Below are positions 31,839 through 43,084 of a stretch of 64,000 bases of DNA, piece after piece. The first letter of the stretch is position 1; the number at the start of each line of letters is the position of its first letter. Made by a program: the position numbers and the translations under genes. The notes beneath the pieces are model-generated. The model ran no database searches, was not told the origin of the DNA, and was given only the letters and a program-made list of their open reading frames with translations. The DNA is from Mytilus californianus. Its lineage: Eukaryota; Mollusca; Bivalvia; Mytilida; Mytilidae. The stretch is taken from contig NW_026262744.1 of assembly GCF_021869535.1 (NCBI RefSeq), forward strand, positions 434,001 to 498,000. The letters run 5' to 3'.

Positions 31839-32266
31839 GATTGATTGATTGATTGTTGTTTGCTTAACGTCCAGTGGCAAATATTTCATGCATATTCAGG
31901 ACGAGAACAAATTAACAATAAATGCAATAGGTAGGTTGTGTAATAGGGGCTTTTGGGATTAAGGTCGGAGAAATTAAGACTGCCACGGGAAATGAGGGTA
32001 TATTTGATAGGACAGAAATTAAGCCTTGCAACAGGTCACCTACGGACCCCTCAAAGAGTTGTTGCAAGGGTTCTTAACGTGCAAAGAGCGTGGCACTGTC
32101 TTTACACGAGGCATCGGATTTAACGTCCCCATTCTGAACGGACGTGGCTGCAAATTTGTACATCCCGCACAGCCAAACGGACGCCCCACTTTGGCAAGGG
32201 TTTTACTGCCGGTCGGAGGAAGACCAATGGTGACCATACTTCTATTCCCCAGTCACCATTTGGGGT
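31839..32266 (-). mobile_element. SINE-A between LTR fragment and pol end
   Basis: Full-length minus-orientation copy (tail left). The left flank is LTR sequence and the right flank is BEL pol sequence, and I see no matching target duplication. A deletion or recombination has probably joined unlike flanks around it. Confidence 0.88.
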
Positions 32267-32267
32267 A

Positions 32268-32535
32268 AATCCATGACAAGGACTTATATGGATAATGGTA
32301 AAGTAGTGACGAACAATGTAGATCAGCAAAGGTATTATTGCCATCGAAGAAAACTTTAAACAGAACATTAAACTTCTTATATCCTTTGGAATGTCACGTT
32401 GACAATGTTGACCAAACTGACAATGTTAATAATGTTGAACAGAACTCAAAGTGTGAGACGCATACATCATCTACTAGACCTCAGAGACGTGCTGCGGAAC
32501 AAGCAAAACAGAAAATCCATGAGTGGACGTCTTGA
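32268..32535 (+). pseudogene. BEL/Pao pol 3' end
   Basis: The frame from about 32338 reads KKTLNRTLNFLYPLECHVDN, then a T/S/Q-rich linker, then RPQRRAAEQAKQKIHEWTS and a stop. R-x-x-N-R-x-x-x-x-L-Y-P-L-E followed by R-P-x-R-x-A-A is the usual C-terminal end of BEL/Pao polyproteins, behind the integrase. The upstream part has stops. It lies immediately before a full LTR, as the 3' end of an element should. No integrase precedes it here; an integrase is found only 5 kb further downstream. Confidence 0.7.
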
Positions 32536-32585
32536 TAGTGAACATTGACTTTAATTTGTGTTAAATACTTTCTGTTCCTTGGGAG

Positions 32586-32893
32586 TGTCGCGAAGAACGC
32601 GAGTTTATTTTTATTAACTGACATTCTGTGAACAATATTTTTCTTTATGGACAATTTATTCAATTTCAATCTTTTTTATAATTCAATTCAGTTTAACTTT
32701 ACATTTATTATCGAAAATTTGTGATACTTATTTTAGCAAGTTTTTTAAGACAGAAATTATCTCCCCTGAAAACGTGGGCCAAACAAAAACATACAGAACT
32801 TTAAACTCAGTATCAATGTGGACTGTATTGTTGTAATATCTATATTATTAATAGAACATAGATTAGAAACGAATGGTTTATTCTTTCGCCACA
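32586..32893 (+). repeat. BEL/Pao LTR, complete (308 bp)
   Basis: It begins TGTCGCGAAGAACGCGAG and ends TTCTTTCGCCACA, so it has the TGT...ACA ends of a retroviral-type LTR. It is followed 5 bp later by a primer-binding site, and preceded by a pol C-terminus. It therefore serves as 3' LTR for the sequence on its left and 5' LTR for that on its right. Confidence 0.82.
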
Positions 32894-32898
32894 TTGAA

Positions 32899-32916
32899 TG
32901 GTGCCGAAACCCGGGA
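32899..32916 (+). promoter_or_regulatory. primer-binding site matching tRNA-Phe
   Basis: TGGTGCCGAAACCCGGGA is the exact complement of TCCCGGGTTTCGGCACCA, the 3' end of metazoan tRNA-Phe(GAA) as I know it. It sits 5 bp after the LTR, the right place to prime minus-strand synthesis. Confidence 0.85.
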
Positions 32917-32982
32917 GTAAGTGATAGAAACTGACAATAATTCCTGATTATACATACAAACGACAAAACGTAAACATTCAAA

Positions 32983-35055
32983 ATGTCTCTCGCATATCTG
33001 AAAGGTCTAAAAACACGATATAAAAACTTATTAGAGGTTGAACTAGGTAAATCTGAGGAACTATTGACAAGGGAAGTGTCCGATTATGATCTTGAATCGC
33101 ATATCAGAAAGGTAAACAAATCATATTGCAGATTCGATGAAGAGACAATAGAAAGGTTATCACTCGCACTTGAAAGTGCTAAAGCCGAAGAAGATCTGAA
33201 AACATTTCAAAAAGAAAGTGAAGTCTAGTTTAATTTAACAACAGAAGTAACAAGCCGCAAGGAAGAACTCAAATTAATTGATAATTTCCTACAAGAAAAA
33301 TTTAAAAACTTTTCAAAACCAGTACCAGATACCAAACTTGAACAATTGATAGAAATTCAAATGCAAATGATGCAACAAATGCAATTACAAAATACTAAAC
33401 CTCAACATGATGAACAAAATCAAGCAGCTGTACAATTACCAAAATTAGAAATAATGGGTTATAATGGAAATAAACAGAAGTTTAAAGAATTTTGGGACCA
33501 ATTTGAAGTAACTGTTCACAAAAAAACAAAACTGTCAAATGTTGAAAAATTCACATACTTGAAAAGTAAACTACATGGTTCAGCTCAAAGTGCAATATCC
33601 GGGTTACTGTTGTCGAATGAAAACTATGAGGTTGCGATAGACATTCTTACAGACAGATTTGGTGGTGTGCAGAATGCAGTTAATGCATACTACGTTGAAC
33701 TTATTAATTTATCATGCGCGTCAAACCGTACATCAGATCTAAGATGTATTTACGACAAAATTGAACGTAACTTGAGAAGTCTTGAAGACTAATATAGATC
33801 AAGATGTTTTTATTTCAATGATAACAATCCCGAACCGGTGTTAGTTCAGCATGAAATCCAGAAAGGTTCTGATAAATGGCCAGTTGAAAAACTGCGTGAT
33901 TTACTTAAATCCTACATAGCCGCACGTGAAGCCGCAGAAAGTCAGTCGAAGGAAAAAACAAAGGATGTTAAACCGCAACAGCTGTCAAATGCATACATGC
34001 AATCTAGATATACACCGTCATATGGTAAACCCCAAAATGTAAGAACCTCCGGTGAAGCATTATTTTCCGCAACAAACGGTAGGCAGTTTACATCGAACCG
34101 AACTGAGGTGAAGAAATTGTGTATTTACTGCAAAGGCAGCCACTGGTCAGACGAGTGCAGTATGTACAAAACCGTTGAAGATCGAAAGGCCCAACTGAAT
34201 GGATTGTGCTATATATGTTTGAAGTCTGGACATAGATTACGTGATCGTACCAGTGACCGTAAATGTGTTTATTGTGGTAAAACGAAAAAACACTACAGAA
34301 GTTTGTGTTTGAAGAAATTTTCCACGAGTAGAACCGAAATGTCTAATTTAGCAGACGAATCTGCCGAAACAACAGAATCCGTTAACCTTACTACTGAATC
34401 CTCCTTTCTTTCGTCGGGCGACATTGTGTTAATGCAGACTACGAAAACTGTTATAACGAATACGTCAGATACTTGTAACGAGGAAATAAGACTGTTGCTG
34501 GACTCCGGAAGTCAACGCACATATGTTTCTGAAACGTTAGCTAGAAAACTTAAATTGAAAGTTGAATCCGTCGAAGAAGTATCCGTTATTACCTTTGGGT
34601 CCGATAAGCCGAAATTAGTGAAAACAGAAAAGGTCACACTTCAGATAAAATTAGCCGATGGGACTAGAATGAAATTAAGTGCAAATGTAGTGCCCAAAAT
34701 TACCGGAAGTATACATAGGAGACCTGTTTCATTTAAAAGGTGTCAAAATTATGAATATTTGTGGAATAACTTTAGTCTTGCTGACACCCTTCCGACAGAA
34801 AATGAGGAAACAACAATTGAGCTGCTCATTGGTAATGATTATTACTTAGACTTAATTTTACCAGAGAAATTTGAAATACAACCAGGACTATACTTGCTAG
34901 GTTCTAAATTTGGTTGGATCATCACCGGTCGAACTTCAGAAAAATCAGACGGCTTTGAGGAGCCTAGCATGTTGATTTTAAACTATGGAACAAATGCTCT
35001 CCCATTATTAGACTCATGTGCTGTTACTGCTATTGATAAATCAATGCCTGTATAA
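32983..35055 (+). pseudogene. BEL/Pao Gag and protease, broken by in-frame stops
   Basis: One frame runs from ATG 32983 to 35055 with stops at 33226-33228 and 33790-33792. Gag begins MSLAYLKGLKTRYKNLLEVE. It contains the DUF1759-type capsid region (KFKEFWDQFEVTVHKKTKLS, about 33478-33540) and Cys/His knuckles CIYCKGSHWSDEC, then CYICLKSGHRL and CVYCGKTKKHYRSLC (about 34120-34310). The aspartic protease follows with LLLDSGSQRTYVSE (about 34489-34530), where DSG is the active site. Gag forms the particle, and protease would cut the polyprotein. The 33226 and 33790 stops truncate it. The element is preceded by LTR and primer site in proper order. Confidence 0.85.
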
Positions 35056-36605
35056 CCACCGTTCGAAGATTTTTGGAATCTTGAAACAATAGGCATCAGT
35101 GAACCGTCTGAAAATTCTAATGATACGAAGGCATTAGAAAAATTTAACAATTCTGTTGAGTACATGAATGAACGCTACTTGGTATGCTGGCCGTGGAAAT
35201 CCGACCTAGAAACACTTAATGACAACAAGGAACTGGCTTATGGAAGATGTCGGTCCTTGTTGCATCGATTGAGAAACAAACCGGAACTGTTTGAAAATTA
35301 TGATAAAATTATCAATGAGCAATGTGAAAAAGGGATTATCGAAAAGGTTGATGTGAACAATAAACATGAGGATCATATAACTCACTATATACCACATCAT
35401 GCAGTTGTAGATTCAACAAAGCCGACAACAAAGGTTAGGATTGTGTACGATGCGTCAGCGAAAACAAGAGATGATAATAAAAGTCTGAATAACTGTTTAT
35501 ACAGAGGACCCGTGATGTTGAAAGATCTTTGTGAATTATTACTCCGTTTCCGAATGTTCAAATATGCTGTTGTTGCTGACATCGAAAAAGCCTTTTTGAA
35601 ACTCGGATTTCAAAACCCAGACAGAGATGTGACCAGATTTTTCTGGGTAAAAGACAGAAAAATGCCGTTATTTAATATCAATAACGTTCAGATATATAGA
35701 TTTTGCCGTGTCCCGTTTGGGGTAATTTCAAGCCCTTTTCTCTTTGCCGCAACAATTGACTTGCATTTGCGGAAGTATAATACACCAGTTGCTACAAAGA
35801 TTCAACATAATATCTATGGAGATAATTTGCTTACAGGAGTCAATACTAACGATGAATTGAAAGAACTGTATACTGAATCCAAAAACATGTTTCAAGAAAC
35901 TTCAATGAACCTTAGGGATTGGTGTTCAAACTCAGCACAGTTCATGTCCGAGATACCGAAGCAGGATCAAGCAAACAGAGAGAGATTGAAAGTGCTTGGC
36001 ATTACTTGGACTATCAAAGATGATAAACTTTCAATGTCTGGACCCAAATTAGAATCTTTAGAATTGTCAAGTACAAGAGAGAAATTTTGCAATCAATTGC
36101 ATCAATATTTGATCCATTAGGATTCTTTTCACCAGTTACTTTGCTTGGGAAATTATTATTACAAACATTATGGAATAAAATAATTGAATGGGATTTTAAG
36201 TTGTCCGAAAATGACTGCGAATTATGGAAAGAAATTGCATTTGACATTAAACAAATACAAACACATACCTTTGATAGATACATAGGATTAGATGGCAAGT
36301 GTTCATATCAGTTACTTTGTTTTTGTGATGCATCAACAAAGGCTTATGCTTGTGCAATTTATTTGCGTCATGAAATAGATGAATCATGCCGAGTCGACTT
36401 GATTTATTCAAAAACCCGCCTTGCTCCAATTAAGAAAATCAGCATACCGAGATTAGAACTTCTTGCCGTCATCATTGGAATAAGATGCTTAGCATTTATT
36501 GAAAGCAATCTCAAGATCATTGTACAGAAGAAAACTTTATGGACAGATTCGCAGTGTGTCATTCATTGGATAGCGTCAAAAAACAAATGTCAACATTCTA
36601 TGTGA
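35056..36605 (+). pseudogene. BEL/Pao reverse transcriptase and RNase H, broken
   Basis: After the stop at 35053-35055 the same frame continues as RT: KVRIVYDASAKTRDDN (about 35430), AVVADIEKAFLKLGF (about 35570), CRVPFGVISSPFLFAATI (about 35704) and the catalytic block IYGDNLLTG (YGDN at 35815-35826). Family members normally have Y-x-D-D or Y-x-D-N here, with V before D; the glycine is unusual. A frameshift near 36090 leads into IASIFDPLGFFSPVTLLGK and RNase H: CFCDASTKAYACAIY, RLELLA, LWTDSQCVIHWI. These hold its acidic residues D, E and D. RNase H then ends early at 36605. Together these would copy the RNA to DNA; the breaks rule that out. Confidence 0.85.
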
Positions 36606-38165
36606 ACAATCAATGGTGGAATGGACCGTCCTGGCTCCTGTTTTCCAACGATCAATGGCCAACTTGGTCTTATAATCTGACAACTGAAAAAGTTAATCTT
36701 TATAAATCAGAAATTAAACCAAGCACCAGTTACCAACAGACCGAACTTCTTGTTGGGGAGCCCCTTCAGGAGTTAATTGCGATCGAAAATTAGAATCACC
36801 GTATGGTTTGAAATGCGAAAACTTTTCGAGTTTGATTAGACTATTGAGAATAACTGCTTGGGTACAAAGATTTATTAGAAAACTAAAAAAGGACACTATT
36901 TCTAGACCGCTTACTGCAAAGGAAATTGAAGATGCAAAATGCATGTGGATTGTTCACATTCAAAGGAAACATTTTGCGAAGGAGATACATGATATAAATT
37001 AAAACTAGTCAAGTAATATTATACGTCAATTAGGTCTTACAATAGACAACAACGGATTAATTCGATGTGTAGGTAGAATTGAACATGCAGACATTTCCTA
37101 AAAGCAAAACGACATATCTTGTTACCGAAGAAAGAAGCATTCACAAAACTTCTGATTTGCAACTACCACAGGAACTTGTTACATGTTGGAGTTGCTCAAA
37201 CGTTATCACAAATTAGACAAAAATATTGGATACCGCAAGGTAGATCAACAGTCCGACATGTTTTACGAACTTATGGAAACTGCATCCGTTATGAAGGAGG
37301 GCCGTATAAGATGCCGCTCATCCCTCCACTCCCCAAGAAAAGAGTAACTGAATCTAGTCCGTACACGTACACCGGAATATACTACTTTGGTCCGCTTTAT
37401 GTAAAAACTGTGAATGGATCTAAAAAAGTGTGGGTCTGTTTATACACCTGCTTAGTTGTGCGTGCAATTCATCTGGAACTAATTCTTGACATGACTACCG
37501 ATCAATTTTTACTTGGATTCCGAAGATTTGTTGCCCGTTGTGGAACTCCAATACAAATTATTTCAGATAATGCTCTACAGTTTAAAGCCGCAAGTAATGT
37601 AGTACAACAGGAATGGGAAAAGGTTCTAAACGATTCGGACATTCAAAACTATGTTTCTAACAAGGGCATAAGTTGGAAATTCATAGTAGAACTAGCCCCT
37701 TGGATGGGTGGATTTTACGAGAGACTAGTGGGACTTGCAAAGCGTTCATTGCGAAAAACCATAGGAAAGGTTTGTTTGAGCGTTGAACAATTACGAACAC
37801 TTTTAACAGACGTTGAGGCCGTGGTAATTAGTAGACCGTTAGCATACATTGGTGAGGATATTGGCTCTATAATTGTGTTAACACCGTCTTGTTTCCTCAC
37901 TCTAAATAAACACACAGGAATACCAGAGCGTATCGATAATGATGACGATCCAGAATATAAACCACAGTTTAGTTCAACCGATAATCTTTTGGAACTTTGG
38001 AAAAAGGGTCAAAAACATTTAAACAGATTCTGGAAAGTGTGGCGAGATGATGATCTGCTCAGCATTCGTGAAAGAACTACCGTTAAACTTAAAGAGAAAA
38101 GAGTTCGCTCAAATCATATTCAATTTCAGGTGGTCAATATTACTGAGGAGATATTTTGCATTTAG
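36606..38165 (+). pseudogene. BEL/Pao integrase region, broken
   Basis: NQWWNGPSWL (about 36614) follows RNase H after an apparent internal deletion. Then come ITAWVQRFIRKLKK (from 36850) and, from 37119, the integrase. Its zinc-binding part HRNLLHVGVAQTLSQIR leads to RHVLRTYGNCIRYEGG, where one of the paired cysteines is lost. The core has ISDNALQFKAASN and ELAPWMGGFYERLVG, but the first acidic residue of the DDE triad is tyrosine (TGIYYFGPL). The last readable family motif is LNRFWKVWRDDDLLSIRER; the frame ends at 38165 without the usual C-terminus. That C-terminus type is instead found upstream at 32268-32535. Integrase would insert the DNA copy; this one cannot. Confidence 0.8.
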
Positions 38166-38992
38166 CTTTACTCTTTCTAGCGCTTTGATAATTATTCCCG
38201 TTGTATACTGAAAGACAAGGAAATCAATGGACTGCCACATTGGTCTTACTTTTAAATTAAAAAATAAATACTATTTTCCAATTGCGGTATAAAACCGCAT
38301 TTTGATAAACACATTATCTTCAAAATCCATCACAAAGATGTAAACTCTACTTAAGTTTACATGGTGTTGCATTTACATTCACAAATGAAGCGGTCTGTAT
38401 ATCTTTACCAGATTAGATTTTTTTGTACAAGACAAAGTCTTTGACTTTACTTTCAGTTTCAATTTATATCTTACAGCACCTATCAATTTAAAAATTAAAC
38501 AAAACAAAATAAAATAACAATCTCATCGTTCTGAATCTAAAATATAAAAGAAAAACAAATTTTATATTACCGAAACAAATTGACTACATATTTTTATTAT
38601 TATTTTTATACAAGGATCCTCAGATATATTATTGGATTGGGTCTAGGATTAGAGAATAACAGACAAAAAAGTGCAGAATAATTCAAAGGGCAAATGAATA
38701 GAGATACATTAGTCAAATTGATAAACGGAGGATTCAGACTCACCAACCACATGTGTTTCATTCAACAAGTCACACCATTCTTTTACTAATATTTCATCAG
38801 ATTTTACGGCTTATTTTCAAATAAAATGAACTTTCCCATCCTCTGGCACATACATTACACTGCCATAAATCTAAGGCAATGGCTTTTCAAGCACAGCAAC
38901 TATAAAGATATTTGTAGAATGCTTAAATGACATTTACATCTAACTTTAAATATATAATAATCAAACTTACTTTCATTGAAGGATGTATACCC
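38166..38992. other. no feature; 3' LTR absent
   Basis: Searched by eye for TGTCGCGAAG and the rest of the BEL LTR; none is present. AT-rich spacer. Confidence 0.55.
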
Positions 38993-39309
38993 AATACAAT
39001 TATCAAAAAATGTTATCAAATTTACAGTTAAATGTTCAAAAATTATCAATACACCGATGATAGGTCAGGTGTACATTCTATATAAATATCTATAAAATAT
39101 GGTCGATTTAAGTTTTCATCTAATACAATCATCAAAATTGTGGTCAAATTTACAGTGAAATGTAGAAAAATTATCAATAATCCGATGGCAGGTTAGGTGT
39201 TACATTCTATGCAATTGTTTTTAGAATATGGTCGATTTAAGGTAACATCTGAATGAATTATCCGAAAAGTGGTAAAATTTACTGAAAAATGTTGTAAAAT
39301 TTTCAATAA
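38993..39309 (+). repeat. 129-bp tandem repeat, 2.5 units
   Basis: Units begin at about 38993 (AATACAATTATCAAAAAATG), 39122 (AATACAATCATCAAAATTGT) and 39251 (partial). They share AATTATCAATA, CCGATG and AATATGGTCGATTTAAG. Units are clearly diverged, so the duplication is not recent. Confidence 0.8.
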
Positions 39310-39314
39310 AGCTG

Positions 39315-39612
39315 CCCCCAAGGGTGACTGGGGAATAGAAATATGGTCACCATTGGTCTTCCTCCGACCGGCGGTAAAACCCTCGCTAAAGTGGGGCGTC
39401 CGTTTGGCTGTGCGGGATGTACAAATTCGCAGTCACGTCCGGTCAGAATGGGGACGTTAAATCCGATGCCTCGTGTAAAGAGAGTGCCACGTTCTTTGCA
39501 CGTTAAGAACCCTTGCAACAACTCTTTGAGGGGTCCGTAGGTGGCCTGTTGCAAGGCTAAATTTCTGTCCCTATCCAATTTACCCTCATTTTCCCGTGGC
39601 AGTCCAAATTTC
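39315..39612 (+). mobile_element. SINE-A, head part only, minor subgroup
   Basis: From CCCCCAAGGGTGACTGG to GTGGCAGTCCAAATTT; the last ~120 bp and the tail are missing. It has AATTCGCAGTCACGTCC and GGTGGCCTGTTGC like the 17542 copy. Twenty-two bp later another SINE-A starts in the opposite orientation. Confidence 0.88.
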
Positions 39613-39634
39613 ATAAATTTGCTGACAAATGTTT

Positions 39635-40056
39635 GATTGATTGATTGTTGGTTGCTTAACGTCCAGTGGCAAATATTTCATGCATATTCAGGACGAGAAC
39701 AAGTTCACAATAAATACAATAGGTAGGTTCCGTAATAGATTAAGGGATTAAGGTCGGAGAAATTTAGACTGCCACGGGAAATGAGGGTATATTGGATAGG
39801 GACAGAAATTTAGCCTTGCAACAGGTCACCTACGGACCCCTCAATGAGTTGTTGCAAAGGTTCTTAACGTGCAAAGAGCGTGGCACTCTCTTTACACAAG
39901 GCATCGGATTTAACGTCCCCATTCTGACCGGACGTGGCTGCAAATTTGTACATCCCGCACAGCCAAACGGACGCCCCCACTTTAGCAAGGGTTTTACTGC
40001 CAGTCCGAGGAAGACCAATGGTGACCATACTTCTATTCCCCATTCACCCTTGGGGG
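39635..40056 (-). mobile_element. SINE-A, full length, inverted partner of 39315
   Basis: Tail left (GATTGATTGATTG), head right. ATTAAGGGATTAAGG subgroup. It faces the 39315 copy, so a transcript across both could form a hairpin with ~290-bp arms. No target duplication was seen around the pair. Confidence 0.9.
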
Positions 40057-40158
40057 TTTATTATTGTAACTGTACTTTAATAACATGTTTCTTAACAGAA
40101 CATGATATCATATACTATACTGCTCATAAAATTTGCTGAGAAATGTTTGTGTTTGTGT
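40057..40158. other. spacer
   Basis: Nothing recognised. Confidence 0.3.
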
Positions 40159-40389
40159 TATATTTGTATTATACAGAATTTTTCATCAAATCCAAGAAAC
40201 TCAACATTATTTGAACACGATCCGTATTATGCTATCAAGAGAGAAGGATCTCGATTTACTTTAAAGAACAATGAAGGGAACATTTCCCGACGGAACAGTT
40301 CATTTATTAAAAAGTTTAACGGACAAATAAACGAAGACAAAACTCTGGAGTACGAAAACATTGTGATAAAACTGACTCACAACCATTAA
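40159..40389 (+). pseudogene. Gypsy-type pol C-terminal fragment
   Basis: The frame reads NFSSNPRNSTLFEHDPYYAI, then KREGSRFTLKNNEGNISRRN and SSFIKKFNGQINEDK, and stops at 40389. The F-x-x-x-P-Y-x-V-x-x-x-x-G-x-x-x-T-L-x-N-x-x-G-x-x-x-x-R-x-x-S-x-x-K-x-F pattern is that of the SH3-like C-terminal domain of Gypsy/Ty3 integrases, which helps bind DNA. Upstream integrase core and LTRs are absent. An acceptor-like TATTATACAG precedes it, so a spliced host exon derived from such an element is a minor alternative. Confidence 0.5.
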
Positions 40390-40806
40390 GCAGATCATCA
40401 CTTTTTCGAATTTTAAAGCTTTTGTTTCTATTTTTGTTTTTGATATTTCCAACATGAATGTCTCCATGCAGTTACGGCCATGATTTATTGGTGAAAGAAA
40501 AGCAGATATCGTTACGTTTTTTTTACATCCAATGTCATGTGAAACGGGTACTGCTATTTTGCATGTTGCGTGTTGTATGTTGACTTAGAGGATAAAGTTA
40601 AATGATATTTTTTGTACATTAGGGCACACCATTTTTAAACCTAAAGCTGGTTTCATGTGGGCGGTGAAATGCAGTCATCTTTTAAAAAAAACAAGTATGA
40701 TGACAAAAATTACAACACAAATGTTGTCACATGTCAATTTCACCTAAAACAGTGTGCAATACGTCATGGAAGTAGTGTACACACGGGTTAACAAGATAAA
40801 AATGAA
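40390..40806. other. spacer, nothing recognised
   Basis: AT-rich, no frame of note. Confidence 0.4.
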
Positions 40807-41737
40807 ATGGTTCAACGTTTTAAAAAGAGAAAAAAATTGGTATATCCAGAAACTGTTAACAAATACAATGGAGTATTTTCAGCGATGGAAGAATTTATTT
40901 TATGCTCAAGAAAAACGCATTTGACTAAATGGCTCAATTGGTGGGATAACAGACGTAATCATATTATGGAAGCATTTCAATCTGTCTCTGCACCTTCAAC
41001 AAATCTAGCTGAAGCATCCCATGCCTCGATGAAGCTATCTGGAGGGGCTGGTTTGAATATTGTTTAGTCTGACATATATGATATAAGTGAATGCTTTAAG
41101 TTTGAAAAGAGCATATATGGATATTGCCTTGGGTTTGTCAAATCCGGAACCGGACCATCCAAAGCTTTCAAAACATCTCGAATGGAGAAAGGACTTTTAA
41201 AATTTTGATGAACTAATGTCTGAATTAGATGGACAATACCACTCTGGAGAGCAAGGCCCTAGTAGAGTATCAATCGCATCATTTCAGCTAAATGAATCAT
41301 CCTCAAAAAGAGCAGACAAGGGGGGAAATCATTACAAACGATCTGGGGTCGAAAGAGAACAGTTAAAAGTATTAGTTTCAATAATTCTCTTAAAAAAATC
41401 AGATACGGTCAGTTCAAAATTGTTGACGTTGAGCAATATTCACCTACTGAAGCTTGTGTTACGGAAAAATCAAAAGATGGGGATTTCTACAATGGTAAGT
41501 TCAACCAAACAACGACATGTTCCTGTCCATACTCAAAATCGCAGGAAATTTTGTATAAGACAAAAGAAATATCCATGCAGACAAAAATTATTTGTTCTTC
41601 TGGAAATTGGGTTTCTTCATGATGATACAGTTTTACTTCAGTATTCTTACCAACACGACGGATCATTTCTAAACTTAGAAACCATACAAAAAATTCCAAG
41701 GATAAATTTTAAAATCTTTTACCTCATTCTCTCCTAA
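40807..41737 (+). pseudogene. SWIM/MULE-type transposase-derived relic
   Basis: The frame at 40807 reads LTKWLNWWDNRRNHIMEAFQ and APSTNLAEASHASMK. After slips it gives RAYMDIALGLSNPEPDHPKL, EWRKDF, and a frame (41216) beginning MSELDGQYHSGEQGPSRV. Further on TTCSCPYSKS and YPC-x-x-x-LFV recall the CxC...CxH of a SWIM zinc finger, followed by FLHDDTVLLQYSYQ. The W-W-x-x-R-x-x-H, A-P-x-x-N-x-A-E and SWIM order is that of Mutator-like transposase C-terminal halves and the host-like SWIM proteins derived from them. At least three frameshifts and a stop make it inactive. The DDE core is not visible upstream. Confidence 0.55.
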
Positions 41738-43071
41738 AAGTAGTTTATTTACAGCATTTTTTATTGAATTCAATAAACATGAATAGTTTTGATGATTTTA
41801 TACATGAATTGTCGAGGACCTCTTCCTAGGTACTCACAATTTGATGCTGCATTGTAATTTTTATAACTTGTTGAGAGAGATGAGGCTTAAATAAAATATT
41901 GAATTGAATTGATACAAATTTCGTATATACATATTTGTTATCTACAAGTTCTATCATATTTACAAATACATAGTTAAAGAGAATATCAAATGGGGATAGC
42001 TTTTCAGAGGCGGGTCCATTTTTTTCGAAAGGAGGGTAGCCTGCTTTATTCTTTTAATCTGTAAGTGTGGGGTCTTAATCTTGGAAATATGTTTAGAATC
42101 AGGATTTTGGGGTAAAATGTTGTTCTGTTTTCCAACTTAAGGTTAATAAATGTAGAGAGCCTGCCCCACCCCCAGCCCCCTTTTCGGAAAGTCATCACTA
42201 TACATACTCAACTTTTTTCACATTTAACATTCAAAACTTTATTGTTAATATTGACCAAGGCTTTTTAACAGGCATCAATTAAAGGCAGCATCTGTCATAG
42301 ATAATGCCTGTTTTAAGCATGTCGGGGTGTCAGGATTGCCCAAAAAAAAGCTCCCGACGGTCGGTCTTTCATTTGATCGATTCTGACACACCTGGGTGTG
42401 TTCTACGACAAGAAAAACTTATGCATCACCTGAATTAATTACCGTCAGACAAATATTATTTTTTATAAAAATTTGCAAAATTATGCATCCTATTATACCG
42501 ACCACACTACAGTGGGATATTACTTTCCAATGCGTTCAGGTTCGAATACGCCCTACGGTTTATTTAGAATGTGAAATAAAACTCAAGAATTCATCTAGAT
42601 ATACACTTTAGAAATTATTATCCATGCGCAATAAAAATATGACTGTAACTGCAGGAAGTAAGACACGAATGAATTGTTGTTACCATCCGATAACGGTGTA
42701 TGAAACATACAAGACATTTTGTAAGTAATTTATTGTACCAACTTAGTGTATGGAAAAGGGGGTGCTATGTTGTCCTTTTTTTTTCCCTATTTGTAATTAC
42801 ATTTCTATCGCAGAGTGATTATTTTTTCAACAATTTTAATTGAATCGAATGAAATATTCAGAATAATTTTCTTTGAATAGCAATACATTTTTTAACAAAT
42901 AATCAGGATATAATTCTATACCCCCACCCCACCCAACCCCATTTTGAGGTACGTTATTCAATAGAATATAAAAATAATTTATTAGTTGATTATTTGGTAA
43001 AGTAAAAGGTAAACATAAATGTGAACAAGTTAAGAACTGACACGAAGGGAGCACGTACTCGTGATGCATGT
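41738..43071. other. non-coding; repeat-like scraps
   Basis: Short C-rich blocks such as GCCTGCCCCACCCCCAGCCC (about 42160) and CCCCCACCCCACCCAACCCC (about 42920) occur. The block GAGGCGGGTCCATTTTTTTC (about 42008) is one I recall from mussel DNA. No gene recognised. Confidence 0.4.
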
Positions 43072-43084
43072 ACATGTAACACGA

